A stretch of DNA of 22,633 bases from an uncultured Collinsella sp. (GCA_937981515.1 CALJNY010000233.1:1-22633), one strand, 5' to 3'; shown: positions 1 to 7,602, counted from the first letter of the stretch. The notes: generated from the sequence alone by a model not told the origin. Made by a program: numbers and translations.

Positions 1-314
1 ATTCTGCGGAGAAGGACCCCAAGCAGTTCCTGTGTGGCACTATCGCCACGGGTGACCGCTTTGTTACGGGTGACGCCATGCGTAACGCTGCGATTGAGGC
101 CACGCATGCCGATTGCGTCGAGATGGAGGGCGCGGCAATTGCGCACATCGCGGCCAAGAATGGTGTCGATTGCCTGGTGCTGCGCGCTATCAGCGATAAT
201 TGTGACGAGGCATATGACGCGTTTTGCGAGCGCGAGTTCGATCTGGATGAGTACGCTCGCACCGCGAGCGGCATCACGCTTGACATCGTTCGTCGTATCG
301 CCGCCGCGCAATAG
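1..314 (+). CDS. mtnN: 5'-methylthioadenosine/S-adenosylhomocysteine nucleosidase, 3' part only
   Basis: The gene enters from the left edge and is read in frame from base 3 to the TAG at 312-314, so only the C-terminal 103 residues or so are present. The protein would hydrolyse the glycosidic bond of methylthioadenosine and S-adenosylhomocysteine, releasing adenine in the cytoplasmic methionine salvage and activated methyl cycle. The visible sequence carries the family marks: GTIATGDRFV, then VEMEGAAIAHIA (the VEMEGAA stretch contacts the ribose), then LRAISDNCDE, whose SD contains the catalytic aspartate. The internal ATG at 78 is not a start because the conserved IATGDRF stretch lies upstream of it. 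The engB start follows 39 bases later on the same strand with no terminator, so the two genes are probably cotranscribed. Confidence 0.9.
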   Translation, partial: SAEKDPKQFLCGTIATGDRFVTGDAMRNAAIEATHADCVEMEGAAIAHIAAKNGVDCLVLRAISDNCDEAYDAFCEREFDLDEYARTASGITLDIVRRIAAAQ

Positions 315-353
315 CACACCCGTTTTGTAAAAATCTACGACCAAGGAGTATCC

Positions 354-944
354 ATGGCCGATTCCATTAACTATCAGCTTGCCAAGTTTGTTGCCAGCTA
401 CGGCAAGGTTTCGCAGATCCCCGAGTCCACCTGTCCCGAGGTGAGCTTCGTCGGCCGTTCCAACGTGGGCAAGTCGTCGATCATGAACAAGCTTTTTGGC
501 CGCAAGAACCTCGTCAAGGTTTCGAGCACACCGGGCAAGACGAGCAACATCAACTTCTTCGAGGCCGACGACGTGCACTTTGTCGACCTGCCGGGTTACG
601 GTTTCGCCCGCCGTTCCAAGGCCGAGCGCGACCGCTGGGCCGAGCTTATCGGCGACTTCTTCGACTCGGAGCGTAGCTTTAACCTGGTTGTGTCGCTGGT
701 GGATATTCGTCACGACCCGAGCAAGCTCGACCATGACATGATCGACTATCTGCAGGGCAACGAGTTCAACTTTATCGTCTGCCTCACCAAGGCCGACAAA
801 CTCAGCCGTACCCAGCAGGCCCGTCAAGCGGCAGCCATCAAAAAGCAGCTCAACGTCCCGGCCGAAAATGTAATCATCACAAGCTCCCAAACCGGTACCG
901 GCATCGACGAACTAAAAAAGCGCATCGCCGAGGCTTGCCTCTAA
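354..944 (+). CDS. engB: Ribosome biogenesis GTP-binding protein EngB/YihA (YsxC)
   Basis: A 196-residue P-loop GTPase of the TrmE-Era-EngA-EngB group, needed in the cytoplasm for assembly of the large ribosomal subunit. Visible motifs in order are G1 GRSNVGKS (residues 34-41), a switch I region with STPGKT (58-63), G3 DLPGYG (78-83), G4 TKAD (145-148) and the G5 region SSQTGTG near residue 178. Length and motif spacing are normal for the family. The ATG at 354 is preceded by an AAGGAG ribosome binding site at 342-347, which fixes the start. The gene lies just downstream of the nucleosidase gene and faces thrB across a 236-base gap that holds a large palindrome. Confidence 0.97.
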   Translation: MADSINYQLAKFVASYGKVSQIPESTCPEVSFVGRSNVGKSSIMNKLFGRKNLVKVSSTPGKTSNINFFEADDVHFVDLPGYGFARRSKAERDRWAELIGDFFDSERSFNLVVSLVDIRHDPSKLDHDMIDYLQGNEFNFIVCLTKADKLSRTQQARQAAAIKKQLNVPAENVIITSSQTGTGIDELKKRIAEACL

Positions 945-1034
945 TAAGTGCTCCTATCAATAAAATGCAGAACATCAGCCCGGCGACTTTCCAGAGCGTA
1001 GGTCCCTGTAGCCGCCGCCGGCGAATTTAACATA

Positions 1035-1159
1035 GGGGAGGCCAGGGGCTTTGCTCCCAAATCTTTCCGCAGGACGGCAGGACCCCCGCCGCACGAAGTG
1101 CACAGCGGGGGTCCTGCCATGTCCGCGGCCGATTTGGGGGCAAAGCCCCTGGCCTCCCC
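1035..1159. repeat. Long palindromic intergenic element, copy 1 of a dispersed family
   Basis: The outer arms at 1035-1063 and 1131-1159 are reverse complements over 29 bases with one mismatch. Inside them 1076-1089 and 1105-1118 form a second perfect 14-base stem, so the whole 125 bases can fold into a long nested hairpin. It sits between the convergent engB and thrB genes. The right half (from CATGTCC at 1118 onward) matches, in inverted orientation, sequence at 13669-13709 and more loosely 6487-6527. It may act as a bidirectional terminator, although no clear T-tract follows. A REP/MITE-like mobile repeat is an equally good reading. Confidence 0.75.
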
Positions 1160-1180
1160 GGCGAGTATACGGGACGGCGA

Positions 1181-2062
1181 CTACAGGTATTCGATCTGGG
1201 CGCCTTCCGTGTCGCACGTCAGAATATGCGTGTCGCACTTGGGGAACTGCTCGCGCAGCTTGACCTGCAGGAACTTTGCCACGATGGTGTCGTCGGTCAC
1301 AGCCATGAGGGTCGAGCCCGAGCCGCTAATCCAGATGGTTTTAGCGCCGCCGTTAAGGCAGGTGTCGCGCACGGCGTTGTAGTCGGGAATCAGGCGGCGA
1401 CGATAGGGCTCCTGAATGCGGTCGTCATTAGCGGCGGCAATCAGGTCAAGGTCGCCGGTCTCCAGGCCGCGCGTCATGCCGGCGATGCGGCCCATTTGCC
1501 ATACGGCGGTGGAGAGTGGAATCTCCTGCGGCACGACCTTGCGCGCCTCGCTCGTATGTACCTCGTAGGGCGGAATCACGGTAATAAAACGCAAGCGATC
1601 GCTCACCTCGTAGCGCAGACATTGGGGGAGCGAATCGGTCGGCGTAAAGGAGCAGACGGCGCCGCCAAGGATGGCGGGAGCGACGTTATCAGGATGCCCC
1701 TCGACTTCGGTGGCAATGCGAACAAGCTCGGCACGGTCGACGGTGTGGCCCGTCAGTGCGGCGGCTGCCATGATGCCGGCGACGACGCAGGTGGAGCTGG
1801 AGCCCAGGCCGCGGGCGACGGGCACGTCGGTCTGGATGTCGATGGCAACGGGGAAGGCCGGCTCGCCCCATGCGGCCAGCGCATCGACAAAGCTCACATA
1901 GACCAGGTTATTCTCGTTTTGGAACTCCTTGGGGCAGCCCGTGATGGTGAGCTTGTCGGCGCGCTCGAAGGTGAAGTGCGAGTAGAGGCTGACGGCCATG
2001 CCGAGGGTGTCGTAGCCGATGCCTAGGTTGGCGCTGGTTGCTGGGACGGTGATTTTGATCAT
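1181..2062 (-). CDS. thrB: Homoserine kinase
   Basis: Phosphorylates L-homoserine with ATP to give O-phosphohomoserine, the substrate of threonine synthase encoded just upstream on the same strand. The 293-residue protein is a GHMP kinase. It starts with IKITVPATSANLGIGYDTLG (residues 2-21), has the ATP-binding motif PVARGLGSSSTC (81-92), and the C-terminal GSGST motif. An open frame extends to 2134, but the ATG at 2062 is preferred because it directly precedes the conserved N-terminus and has GGAGG about 9 bases upstream. The 202-base leader region to thrC contains a thrC terminator and a large palindrome, so thrB may have its own transcript. Confidence 0.96.
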   Translation of the reverse strand: MIKITVPATSANLGIGYDTLGMAVSLYSHFTFERADKLTITGCPKEFQNENNLVYVSFVDALAAWGEPAFPVAIDIQTDVPVARGLGSSSTCVVAGIMAAAALTGHTVDRAELVRIATEVEGHPDNVAPAILGGAVCSFTPTDSLPQCLRYEVSDRLRFITVIPPYEVHTSEARKVVPQEIPLSTAVWQMGRIAGMTRGLETGDLDLIAAANDDRIQEPYRRRLIPDYNAVRDTCLNGGAKTIWISGSGSTLMAVTDDTIVAKFLQVKLREQFPKCDTHILTCDTEGAQIEYL

Positions 2063-2076
2063 GTGGGTCCTCCTGG

Positions 2077-2188
2077 GCGGGTCTGGCCGTTTAGTTCGCT
2101 GCTCGGGCAGTCCTGGCTCGCTCGGAAAGCACATTAAGTGCTTTCCGGCTCGTGCGGAACTCGCGACGAACTAGACGGCCAGACCCGC
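2077..2188. repeat. 112-base palindrome immediately upstream of the thrB ribosome binding site
   Basis: The outer arms 2077-2098 and 2167-2188 are reverse complements over 22 bases with a single mismatch. In the centre CGGAAAGCAC (2123-2132) and GTGCTTTCCG (2138-2147) form a perfect 10-base stem with a five-base loop. The palindrome begins just upstream of the GGAGG of thrB and lies between the thrC terminator and thrB. It could be a leader structure, a cruciform, or a dispersed mobile repeat. No copy with the same sequence is seen elsewhere in this window. Confidence 0.7.
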
Positions 2189-2215
2189 TCGCATGCTCGT
2201 CATTATCCCGAAAGC

Positions 2216-2254
2216 TAAATAAAAAGAAGGTGCGCCGGCTTTCGCCGGCGCCTT
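2216..2254 (-). terminator. Rho-independent terminator downstream of thrC
   Basis: Reading the minus strand, the stem AAGGCGCCGGC, loop GAAA and complementary GCCGGCGCACCTT are followed by CTTTTTATTT. This is a strong GC-rich hairpin with a U-tract. It starts about 10 bases after the thrC stop codon and suggests that most thrC transcripts end before thrB. Confidence 0.85.
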
Positions 2255-2264
2255 ATAAGGGGTT

Positions 2265-3782
2265 TTAGTTGGTAGTCATCTTTTTTGCTGCAGACTCGAC
2301 GTAGTTGGCCATGTCGGCTACGTCGCAGACGTCTTCGAAGCGGACGGGCTTGGACTCGAGCTCGGCGAGCTGGGTCGGGGCGACCGTGTTGGTGGCCTGC
2401 TCGAGTACACGCATGGCCTCAAAGTCGTCCTCGGGAACGTCGAGGCCCAGGGCGTCGCAGCAGGCGCGCGGGAACTTGTAGGGGCTGGCGGTCGAAAGCA
2501 GGACGCGGGCCTTGGCGCCCTCGGCGGGAGCGACCTGCTCAAAGACGTGATAACCACAAGCGGTGTGCGGGTCGATTACGTAGCCGTTCGCATCCCAGCA
2601 GCTCTTGATGGCAGTGCGGACCTCGTCCTCGCTGGCCCAGCCGCAGCCAAAGACGCTCTGAATCTTGGCCAGCAGGTCGGCAGGAACCTCGTAGCGACCA
2701 GTCTGTGCCAGCTGCTCCATAAGGCCGGCAACGAGTTCGCAGTCGCCATCGGACAGGAAGTAGAGCATGCGCTCGAGGTTGGAGCTGATGAGGATGTCCA
2801 TCGACGGCGAGATGGTCGTGAAGAACGGGCGGTTACGGTCGTAAACGCCGGTGGTCAGGAAGTCGGCAAGCACGTTGTTCTTGTCGCTTGCGACGATGAG
2901 CTTGGCGACGGGCAGACCCATGCGCTTGGCATAGTAGCCGGCCAGGATATCGCCAAAGTTGCCGGTCGGTACGCAGAACTCCACGGCGTCGCCGGCCTCG
3001 ATGGCGCCGGCGCGCAGCAGCTGCGCATAGGCGGCAAAGTAGTAGACGACCTGCGGCACCAGGCGGCCGACGTTGATGGAGTTGGCGCTCGAAAGCACCG
3101 TGTCGGCGGCCTCTAGACGTTCGGCAAGCTCCTTATCGGCAAAGATGCGCTTGACGGCGCTCTGGGCATCGTCGAAGTTGCCGCGGATGCCGCAGACGGC
3201 GACGTTATCGCCCTCCTGAGTGGACATCTGCAGGTTCTGGACGCGGCTGACTTTGCCTTCGGGATAAAAGACGGTGATGCCCGTGCCCGGAGTGTCGGCA
3301 AAACCGGCGAGTGCGGCCTTGCCGGTGTCGCCCGACGTGGCAGTGACGATCATGATGCGCTCGGCGCCGCCGTCCTTGGCGGAAGTGCGGGCCATGAGGC
3401 GGGGAAGCATTTGCAGGGCGACATCCTTAAAGGCGCTCGTGGGGCCGCCAAAGAGCTCCATCACATAGGTCTGGGGGGAGTCAGCGCCCGGCGCAGCGTC
3501 GAGTTTGACGAGCGGCGTAACCTCTTCACTCGCAAACGTGCCGCGGTATGCCTCGTCGACACAAGCTGAAATTTCTTCGGCCGTGTAATCATTCAGTAAC
3601 ATTCCCAACACATCTTGAGCGATTTCAAAGTACGATTTATCTGCAAGCGAGCTGATATCGACCTGCTGGGTGCCGAGCTCGTCCGAGACAAACAAACCCC
3701 CGTCGGGAGCGATGCCGGTACGGATTGCCACCTTACTTGAGCACGATAAAGTGCGTCCTCGTGTACTATGATAAGTTCCCAT
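2265..3782 (-). CDS. thrC: Threonine synthase
   Basis: PLP-dependent enzyme that converts O-phosphohomoserine to threonine, the last step of the pathway. The 505-residue protein has the family N-terminus GTYHSTRG, APDGGLFV near residue 25, the PLP-lysine motif PTSAFKD with Lys119, and the phosphate-loop motif ATSGDTGK (148-155). The length and the PTSAFKDVALQ motif fit the longer, E. coli/yeast-like class rather than the short class. The ATG at 3782 is chosen over an upstream ATG at 3827 because it precedes the conserved start and has GAGGAG about 10 bases upstream. It is divergent from the aspartate kinase gene, with 104 bases between them. Confidence 0.97.
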   Translation of the reverse strand: MGTYHSTRGRTLSCSSKVAIRTGIAPDGGLFVSDELGTQQVDISSLADKSYFEIAQDVLGMLLNDYTAEEISACVDEAYRGTFASEEVTPLVKLDAAPGADSPQTYVMELFGGPTSAFKDVALQMLPRLMARTSAKDGGAERIMIVTATSGDTGKAALAGFADTPGTGITVFYPEGKVSRVQNLQMSTQEGDNVAVCGIRGNFDDAQSAVKRIFADKELAERLEAADTVLSSANSINVGRLVPQVVYYFAAYAQLLRAGAIEAGDAVEFCVPTGNFGDILAGYYAKRMGLPVAKLIVASDKNNVLADFLTTGVYDRNRPFFTTISPSMDILISSNLERMLYFLSDGDCELVAGLMEQLAQTGRYEVPADLLAKIQSVFGCGWASEDEVRTAIKSCWDANGYVIDPHTACGYHVFEQVAPAEGAKARVLLSTASPYKFPRACCDALGLDVPEDDFEAMRVLEQATNTVAPTQLAELESKPVRFEDVCDVADMANYVESAAKKMTTN

Positions 3783-3886
3783 GTAACACTGCTCCTCGGA
3801 TGCCTTGGTCCCAATCGGTGAAACCATGGTATCAGAGCGCGCAAAATAGGTTCGCAGAGGCTTTTTAGAAAGGTAACCTCCAGCCC

Positions 3887-5275
3887 ATGATTAAGATTGC
3901 CAAGTTTGGCGGCTCGTCGGTCGCCGACGCCGAACACTTTAAGAAGATCAAGGCCATCGTCGATGCCGACCCGGCTCGCCGTTTTGTGGTGGTTTCTGCC
4001 TGCGGTCGCCGCTTTAAGGGCGACACCAAGGTGACCGACCTGCTCTACCTGGTTAACGCGCACGTTAAGTATCACGTGTCGTGCGAGGAGCTGCTCGAGG
4101 ACATCGGCCAGCGCTACTTTGATATTGCTGACGAGCTGGAGCTCACCTATCCCATCCGCGAGGAGTTCGCGGCCTTTGCCGAGCGCGCCCGCTCGGGCGG
4201 CTACTCCACCGAGGAGCTTGTGAGCCGCGGCGAGTACTTCACCGCTCGCCTGATGGCCGAGTACCTGGGCCTGCCGTTCTTGGACGCTGCGACGGTTGTG
4301 GCGTTCCATCACGACGGTACGCTCAGCATGAATCGCACCTCTGAGCTGGTGCAGGAGTATGGCCAGCAGGGCGGCTTTGTTATGCCCGGTTTCTACGGCG
4401 CGACACGTGAGGGCCAAATCAAGCTGCTCGATCGTGGCGGCGGCGATATCTCGGGCTCGATCCTGGCCAAGTGTCTGGGTGCCGATCTGTACGAGAACTG
4501 GACCGACGTCTCGGGCTTCTACTCTGCCGATCCACGCATCGTGCCCGAGGCTCAGCCCATCGCCCGCGTTACCTACGAGGAACTGCGCGAGCTTTCGTAC
4601 ATGGGCGCGAGCGTCCTGCACGAGGAGGCTGTGTTCCCCGTGCGCGAGGCCGGTATTCCGCTGGTCATCAAGAACACCAATGCGCCGCAGGACCCCGGCA
4701 CTATCATTAGCGAGACGGCCGATGAGGGCGAGGCGGAGCCCATCATTACCGGCGTGACCGGCAAGCGCGGTTTTGTCGCCATCAACGTCGCCCGCGACCG
4801 CACCAAGCCCCGCGTCGGCTTTATGCGCCGTGCGCTTTCGGTGTTCGAACGCTATGACGTCTCCGTCGAGCACATGCCCACCGGTGTCGACCGCTTTGGC
4901 GCCGTTGTGCAGGAGCAGGATGTGCACGACTCGCTGTACTCGCTCGTGGGCGACATTCAGCAGGAGGTCGAGCCGCTCGAGATCGAGGTTGTCGAGGGCC
5001 TGGCGCTTATCGCGACCGTCGGCCGTAACCTGCGCGGTCGTGCCGGCATCTCGGGCCACCTGTTTGGCATGCTTGGCCAGGCTGGCGTGAGCGTGCGTAT
5101 GATTTCGCAGAGCTGCGACGAGATCAATATCATCATCGGTGTGGAGGAGAAGGACTTTGATCTGGCGATTCAGACCATTTACCGCGCCTTCTCCGACGAG
5201 AACGGCATTGTGAAGGTCTCCGATCTGGAGGCTCCCGCGCCGGTCGATCCCGCTCTGGTCGCGCTCCACAAGTAG
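3887..5275 (+). CDS. lysC: Aspartate kinase (monofunctional, with ACT regulatory domains)
   Basis: Phosphorylates L-aspartate to beta-aspartyl phosphate, the entry step to lysine, threonine and methionine. The 462-residue protein opens with KFGGSS (residues 6-11). It has the kinase-domain motif RGGGDISGS near 184-192 and a YSADPRIV stretch that is typical of the family. About 150 C-terminal residues, from VARDRTKPRVGF to the ISQSCDEINIIIGV region, make up two ACT domains, so feedback inhibition by an end-product amino acid is expected. The ATG at 3887 follows a modest AAAGG site. No homoserine dehydrogenase domain is fused. The gene is followed by asd on the same strand and divergent from thrC. 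Confidence 0.95.
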   Translation: MIKIAKFGGSSVADAEHFKKIKAIVDADPARRFVVVSACGRRFKGDTKVTDLLYLVNAHVKYHVSCEELLEDIGQRYFDIADELELTYPIREEFAAFAERARSGGYSTEELVSRGEYFTARLMAEYLGLPFLDAATVVAFHHDGTLSMNRTSELVQEYGQQGGFVMPGFYGATREGQIKLLDRGGGDISGSILAKCLGADLYENWTDVSGFYSADPRIVPEAQPIARVTYEELRELSYMGASVLHEEAVFPVREAGIPLVIKNTNAPQDPGTIISETADEGEAEPIITGVTGKRGFVAINVARDRTKPRVGFMRRALSVFERYDVSVEHMPTGVDRFGAVVQEQDVHDSLYSLVGDIQQEVEPLEIEVVEGLALIATVGRNLRGRAGISGHLFGMLGQAGVSVRMISQSCDEINIIIGVEEKDFDLAIQTIYRAFSDENGIVKVSDLEAPAPVDPALVALHK

Positions 5276-5287
5276 CTGCTATCCCAG

Positions 5288-5316
5288 TAGATTTTTGGAC
5301 TTGCCTCAAAAATCTA
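5288..5316. repeat. AT-rich hairpin after the aspartate kinase gene
   Basis: TAGATTTTTG (5288-5297) and CAAAAATCTA (5307-5316) are perfect 10-base reverse complements around a nine-base loop. The structure starts 12 bases after the stop codon. It is AT-rich and lacks a T-tract, so it may be a 3' processing or stabilising element rather than a terminator. Confidence 0.5.
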
Positions 5317-5348
5317 TGGCGGGGCGTTTCGTTTCGGTTTCGTTTCGA

Positions 5349-5378
5349 CGGGGCGGGTTTCGTGCCCGCCCCGTTCTT
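5349..5378 (+). terminator. Probable rho-independent terminator between lysC and asd
   Basis: CGGGGCGGG (5349-5357) pairs perfectly with CCCGCCCCG (5365-5373) around a seven-base loop, and TTCTT follows. The stem is very strong and the T-tract short. It may only partly separate aspartate kinase from the asd gene 71 bases downstream. Confidence 0.65.
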
Positions 5379-5448
5379 GTATACACTGGCAACAATAATC
5401 GGCCTGCTTGGCGTGCGGGCAAAAGCCACAACCTTTAAAGGGGGAAGC

Positions 5449-6474
5449 ATGAAACAGTACACGGTTGCTATTTTGGGCGCGACGGGAGCCGTGGGCACCC
5501 AGATGCTCGAGTGCCTCAACGAGCAGGAGTTCCCGGTTGGCAAGCTCAAGCTGCTGGCGAGCGCGCGTTCTGCGGGCAAGACCGTCGAGTTCCGTGGCGA
5601 GCAGATCGTGATCGAAGAGGCTTGTCCCGAGGCCTTTGAGGGCTGTGACATTGTGCTTGGAGCTGCCGGCGACGACATCGCGAAGGAGCTACTGCCCGAG
5701 GCCGTCAAGCGCGGCGCCGTCGTGGTCGACAACAGCCATGCCTTCCGCATGGATCCCGAGGTGCCGCTGGTTGTGCCCGAGATCAATGCCGACGACATCA
5801 AGTGGCATCACGGCCTTATCGCCAACCCCAACTGCGCGACCATTATCGGCCTGGTTCCCACGTGGCCGCTGCATCAGCTCGCTGGCGTGAAGCGCATGAT
5901 CGTCTCGACGTACCAGGCGGCTTCGGGTGCTGGCGCCCCCGGTATGGCCGAGCTCGAGGCTCAGCTGGCCGCCCTGGGCCGTGGCGAGGAGATTCCCGAG
6001 CCGCGCGCGTTTGCCGCCCAGCTCGCGAGCAACCTGATTCCGCAGATTGGCGGCGTCAAGGAGGAGGGCTTTACCTCCGAGGAGATGAAGTTGCAAAACG
6101 AGGGCCGCAAGATCATGCATCTGCCCGAGCTGCGCGTGAACTGCACCTGTGTGCGCGTGCCCGTGCTGCGCTCGCACTCCGAGAGCATCACGCTTGAGTT
6201 CGAGCGCGACATCACGGTGGAAGAGGCCCGTGCCGCGCTGGCTGCCGCTCCGGGTGTCAAGCTAGTTGACGACATGAGCGCCGAGGATGCGCACGACCGC
6301 TTCCCCATGCCGATGGACACCTCCGACCAGGACCTGATTTGGGTCGGTCGCGTACGCCGCGACATCTCGAACCCCGAGGCCGCGCGTGGCATCACCTTCT
6401 GGTGCTGCGGCGACCAAATCCGTAAGGGCGCGGCAACCAACGCCGTCCAGATCGCTAAGCTGCTCTGCGAGTAG
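5449..6474 (+). CDS. asd: Aspartate-semialdehyde dehydrogenase
   Basis: Reduces beta-aspartyl phosphate to aspartate semialdehyde with NADPH, the second step of the aspartate family pathway. It also feeds diaminopimelate and cell wall synthesis. The 341-residue protein has the nucleotide-binding GATGAVG near residue 10, the active-site cysteine in ANPNCAT (Cys129) and the catalytic histidine in LRSHSE (His243). An open frame runs back to 5362, but that stretch lies over the terminator. The ATG at 5449 has AAAGGGGGA directly upstream and the correct family N-terminus. Length is normal. Confidence 0.97.
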   Translation: MKQYTVAILGATGAVGTQMLECLNEQEFPVGKLKLLASARSAGKTVEFRGEQIVIEEACPEAFEGCDIVLGAAGDDIAKELLPEAVKRGAVVVDNSHAFRMDPEVPLVVPEINADDIKWHHGLIANPNCATIIGLVPTWPLHQLAGVKRMIVSTYQAASGAGAPGMAELEAQLAALGRGEEIPEPRAFAAQLASNLIPQIGGVKEEGFTSEEMKLQNEGRKIMHLPELRVNCTCVRVPVLRSHSESITLEFERDITVEEARAALAAAPGVKLVDDMSAEDAHDRFPMPMDTSDQDLIWVGRVRRDISNPEAARGITFWCCGDQIRKGAATNAVQIAKLLCE

Positions 6475-6486
6475 TGTGACCTGTCC

Positions 6487-6579
6487 GGCGGGGGCCGGGC
6501 TTGGTTTTCAGAACGTCCTCGACCATGTGTGGCGCCTTGTCCTGCTCCTTCGGAGCCGCGGACAAGCCCGGCCCCCGCC
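6487..6579. repeat. Long palindromic intergenic element, copy 2 of the dispersed family
   Basis: The arms 6487-6503 and 6563-6579 are perfect 17-base reverse complements. Inner stems (TTGTCC 6538-6543 with GGACAA 6560-6565, and CTCCTTCGGAG) make a nested hairpin. On the minus strand the stretch from 6527 to 6497 reads CATGGTCGAGGACG and on to AAGCCC, matching the core of the elements near 1118 and 13709. It begins 13 bases after the asd stop codon, so it may double as its terminator. Confidence 0.7.
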
Positions 6580-6679
6580 TGCGGTGACGCTGCTGCAAGC
6601 GACCTGCGATGGGGCCGTTGTTGGTTGGGGCCACTGGGCTGATGTGGGGGCACGTGGCTGTTGCGGGCCCTGATCCCGG

Positions 6680-6777
6680 CGGCGGCTTCGGCGCTTTGCG
6701 CCTGCCGCCTTGGGGGACTGTGGGGCGCGGCCGGCAGCTGCGGCGCTTCGCGCCTGCTGCCTGAGGTGACTTTGGGG
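6680..6777. repeat. Two tandem 46-base hairpin-forming units
   Basis: Unit 1 at 6680-6725 and unit 2 at 6732-6777 agree at 38 of 46 positions with a period of 52 bases. Each unit carries its own short palindrome (GGCGCTTTGCGCC in unit 1, GGCGCTTCGCGCC in unit 2) inside a wider stem. Some of the substitutions keep pairing in the wider stem. The function is unknown. It lies 60 bases before the methyltransferase start. Confidence 0.55.
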
Positions 6778-6839
6778 TCGATTGGGGTTGTCTGCACAAT
6801 TCGCGGTATTATGTTGCGGAGTTTTGAAAGGAGCCGCTG

Positions 6840-7418
6840 GTGGTCACGACGACGTTTCCTTCGCCTTTGGGCGAAATCTTGCTTGCCGCTGATGGCCGCG
6901 GTTTGACAGGGCTTTGGTTTGAGGGGCAGGAGCATTTTGGCTCCACGCTTCTCAAAGAAGATGTCGAGCATATCGAAGGTGCCGATGCGGTTTCAGGTAT
7001 TGGTGGCATGTCGTCGGTGAGTCCGACAAATGGCGCGGCCTCTTCGGTGCTTGAGCGTTCCTGGGCTTGGCTGAATGCTTATTTTGCAGGGCAGGAACCT
7101 CGGTTTACGCCTCCGTTGCATATGATCGGTACGGCGTTTCAGCGTGAAGTTTGGTACGAGCTGCTTTCCATTCCGCGCGGCGAGGTTGCCACGTATGGCG
7201 AGATCGCCCAGCGTGTTGCGGCTCGACATCGTGTACCGGGAAACGAGGCGCCCGTTGTGTCTCCCCGTGCCGTGGGGGCCGCGGTCGCGCGTAATCCCAT
7301 TTCGATTATTGTGCCGTGCCATCGCGTGGTTGCCGCCGATGGTTCGCTCAACGGATATGCCGGCGGCCTCGACCGTAAGGAGTGGCTGCTTCGGCTTGAG
7401 GGCGCGTACGAGGAGTAA
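6840..7418 (+). CDS. ogt: Methylated-DNA--[protein]-cysteine S-methyltransferase
   Basis: Suicide DNA repair protein that moves the alkyl group from O6-alkylguanine to its own cysteine. In the 192-residue protein the acceptor is Cys160 in IIVPCHRV. The helix-turn-helix region around PRGEVATYGEIA (112-123) and the RAVGAAVARNP stretch (143-153), which carries the DNA-flipping arginine, are present. The short insertion RVPGNEAPVVSP before that stretch is slightly unusual. The start is GTG at 6840, six bases after a strong AAAGGAG. The following gap contains a palindrome and then the two-component promoter region, so the gene is probably transcribed alone. Confidence 0.94.
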   Translation: MVTTTFPSPLGEILLAADGRGLTGLWFEGQEHFGSTLLKEDVEHIEGADAVSGIGGMSSVSPTNGAASSVLERSWAWLNAYFAGQEPRFTPPLHMIGTAFQREVWYELLSIPRGEVATYGEIAQRVAARHRVPGNEAPVVSPRAVGAAVARNPISIIVPCHRVVAADGSLNGYAGGLDRKEWLLRLEGAYEE

Positions 7419-7421
7419 CAC

Positions 7422-7501
7422 TCGAGCGCTTTGCATAACTAGGACGCCGTGAAAGGACGAGTCACTGTCCCTTCGCGCTCGGTATGCGTCAAAGCGCTCG
7501 A
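7422..7501. repeat. 80-base imperfect palindrome after ogt
   Basis: TCGAGCGCTTTG (7422-7433) and CAAAGCGCTCGA (7490-7501) are perfect 12-base reverse complements. The next bases inward, GCATA and TATGC, continue the pairing with a small bulge, and a weaker inner stem (around CGTGAAAGGAC and GTCCCTTCGCG) extends it. It starts three bases after the ogt stop. It could be a terminator without a T-tract or a dispersed palindrome. Confidence 0.6.
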
Positions 7502-7563
7502 CACGTGCGCCTTAAGTTTGGCTAAGCCATATCCTGCGTATTTAAAAACACGCAGGTTGAGCA

Positions 7564-7602
7564 GCTAAGGCTGCGCTAAGGCGGTTGACGGTACGCTATT
7601 AT
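7564..7602 (+). promoter_or_regulatory. Candidate OmpR/PhoB-type operator and promoter of the two-component operon
   Basis: GCTAAGGC occurs twice, at 7564-7571 and 7575-7582, an exact direct repeat with an 11-base period. TATTAT at 7597-7602 is a good -10 box placed 14 bases after the second repeat. This matches the known arrangement in PhoB-like regulation, where 11-base direct repeats replace the -35 box. A TTGACG at 7585-7590 could instead serve as a -35 to TATCAA at 7609-7614. A related GGCTAAGCC lies at 7520-7528. Autoregulation by the downstream regulator is an inference. Confidence 0.4.

Larger units (their letters stand above)
6475..6839. other. 365-base gene-free gap between asd and the methyltransferase gene
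   Basis: No convincing gene is seen. The left part holds a large palindrome (6487-6579). The middle is G-rich with no recognisable signal. The right part holds two tandem copies of a 46-base hairpin unit (6680-6777). The last 30 bases contain the ribosome binding site of the next gene and a TATTAT at 6807-6812 that could be a -10 box, without a good -35. Open frames crossing the gap have no family resemblance. Confidence 0.6.

Noticed and set aside
3783..3886. Lysine riboswitch or T-box upstream of aspartate kinase or threonine synthase
   Set aside because: The shared intergenic region is only 104 bases, too short for a lysine riboswitch plus terminator, and no T-box sequence is seen.
3593..5269. 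558-codon open frame on the minus strand
   Set aside because: It lies opposite aspartate kinase, whose motifs are unambiguous. Long antisense frames are expected in GC-rich coding sequence, and the translation has no recognisable domain.
5326..5347. Two perfect 11-base GTTTCGTTTCG units in tandem
   Set aside because: Short, low complexity and limited to two copies, it is more likely slippage in the lysC-asd spacer than a signal.
5362..5448. 29-residue N-terminal extension of asd
   Set aside because: The extension runs over the terminator stem, and the ATG at 5449 has a strong site and the family N-terminus.
6680..6777. CRISPR-like repeat array
   Set aside because: There are only two imperfect units with a six-base gap, no spacers and no cas genes nearby.
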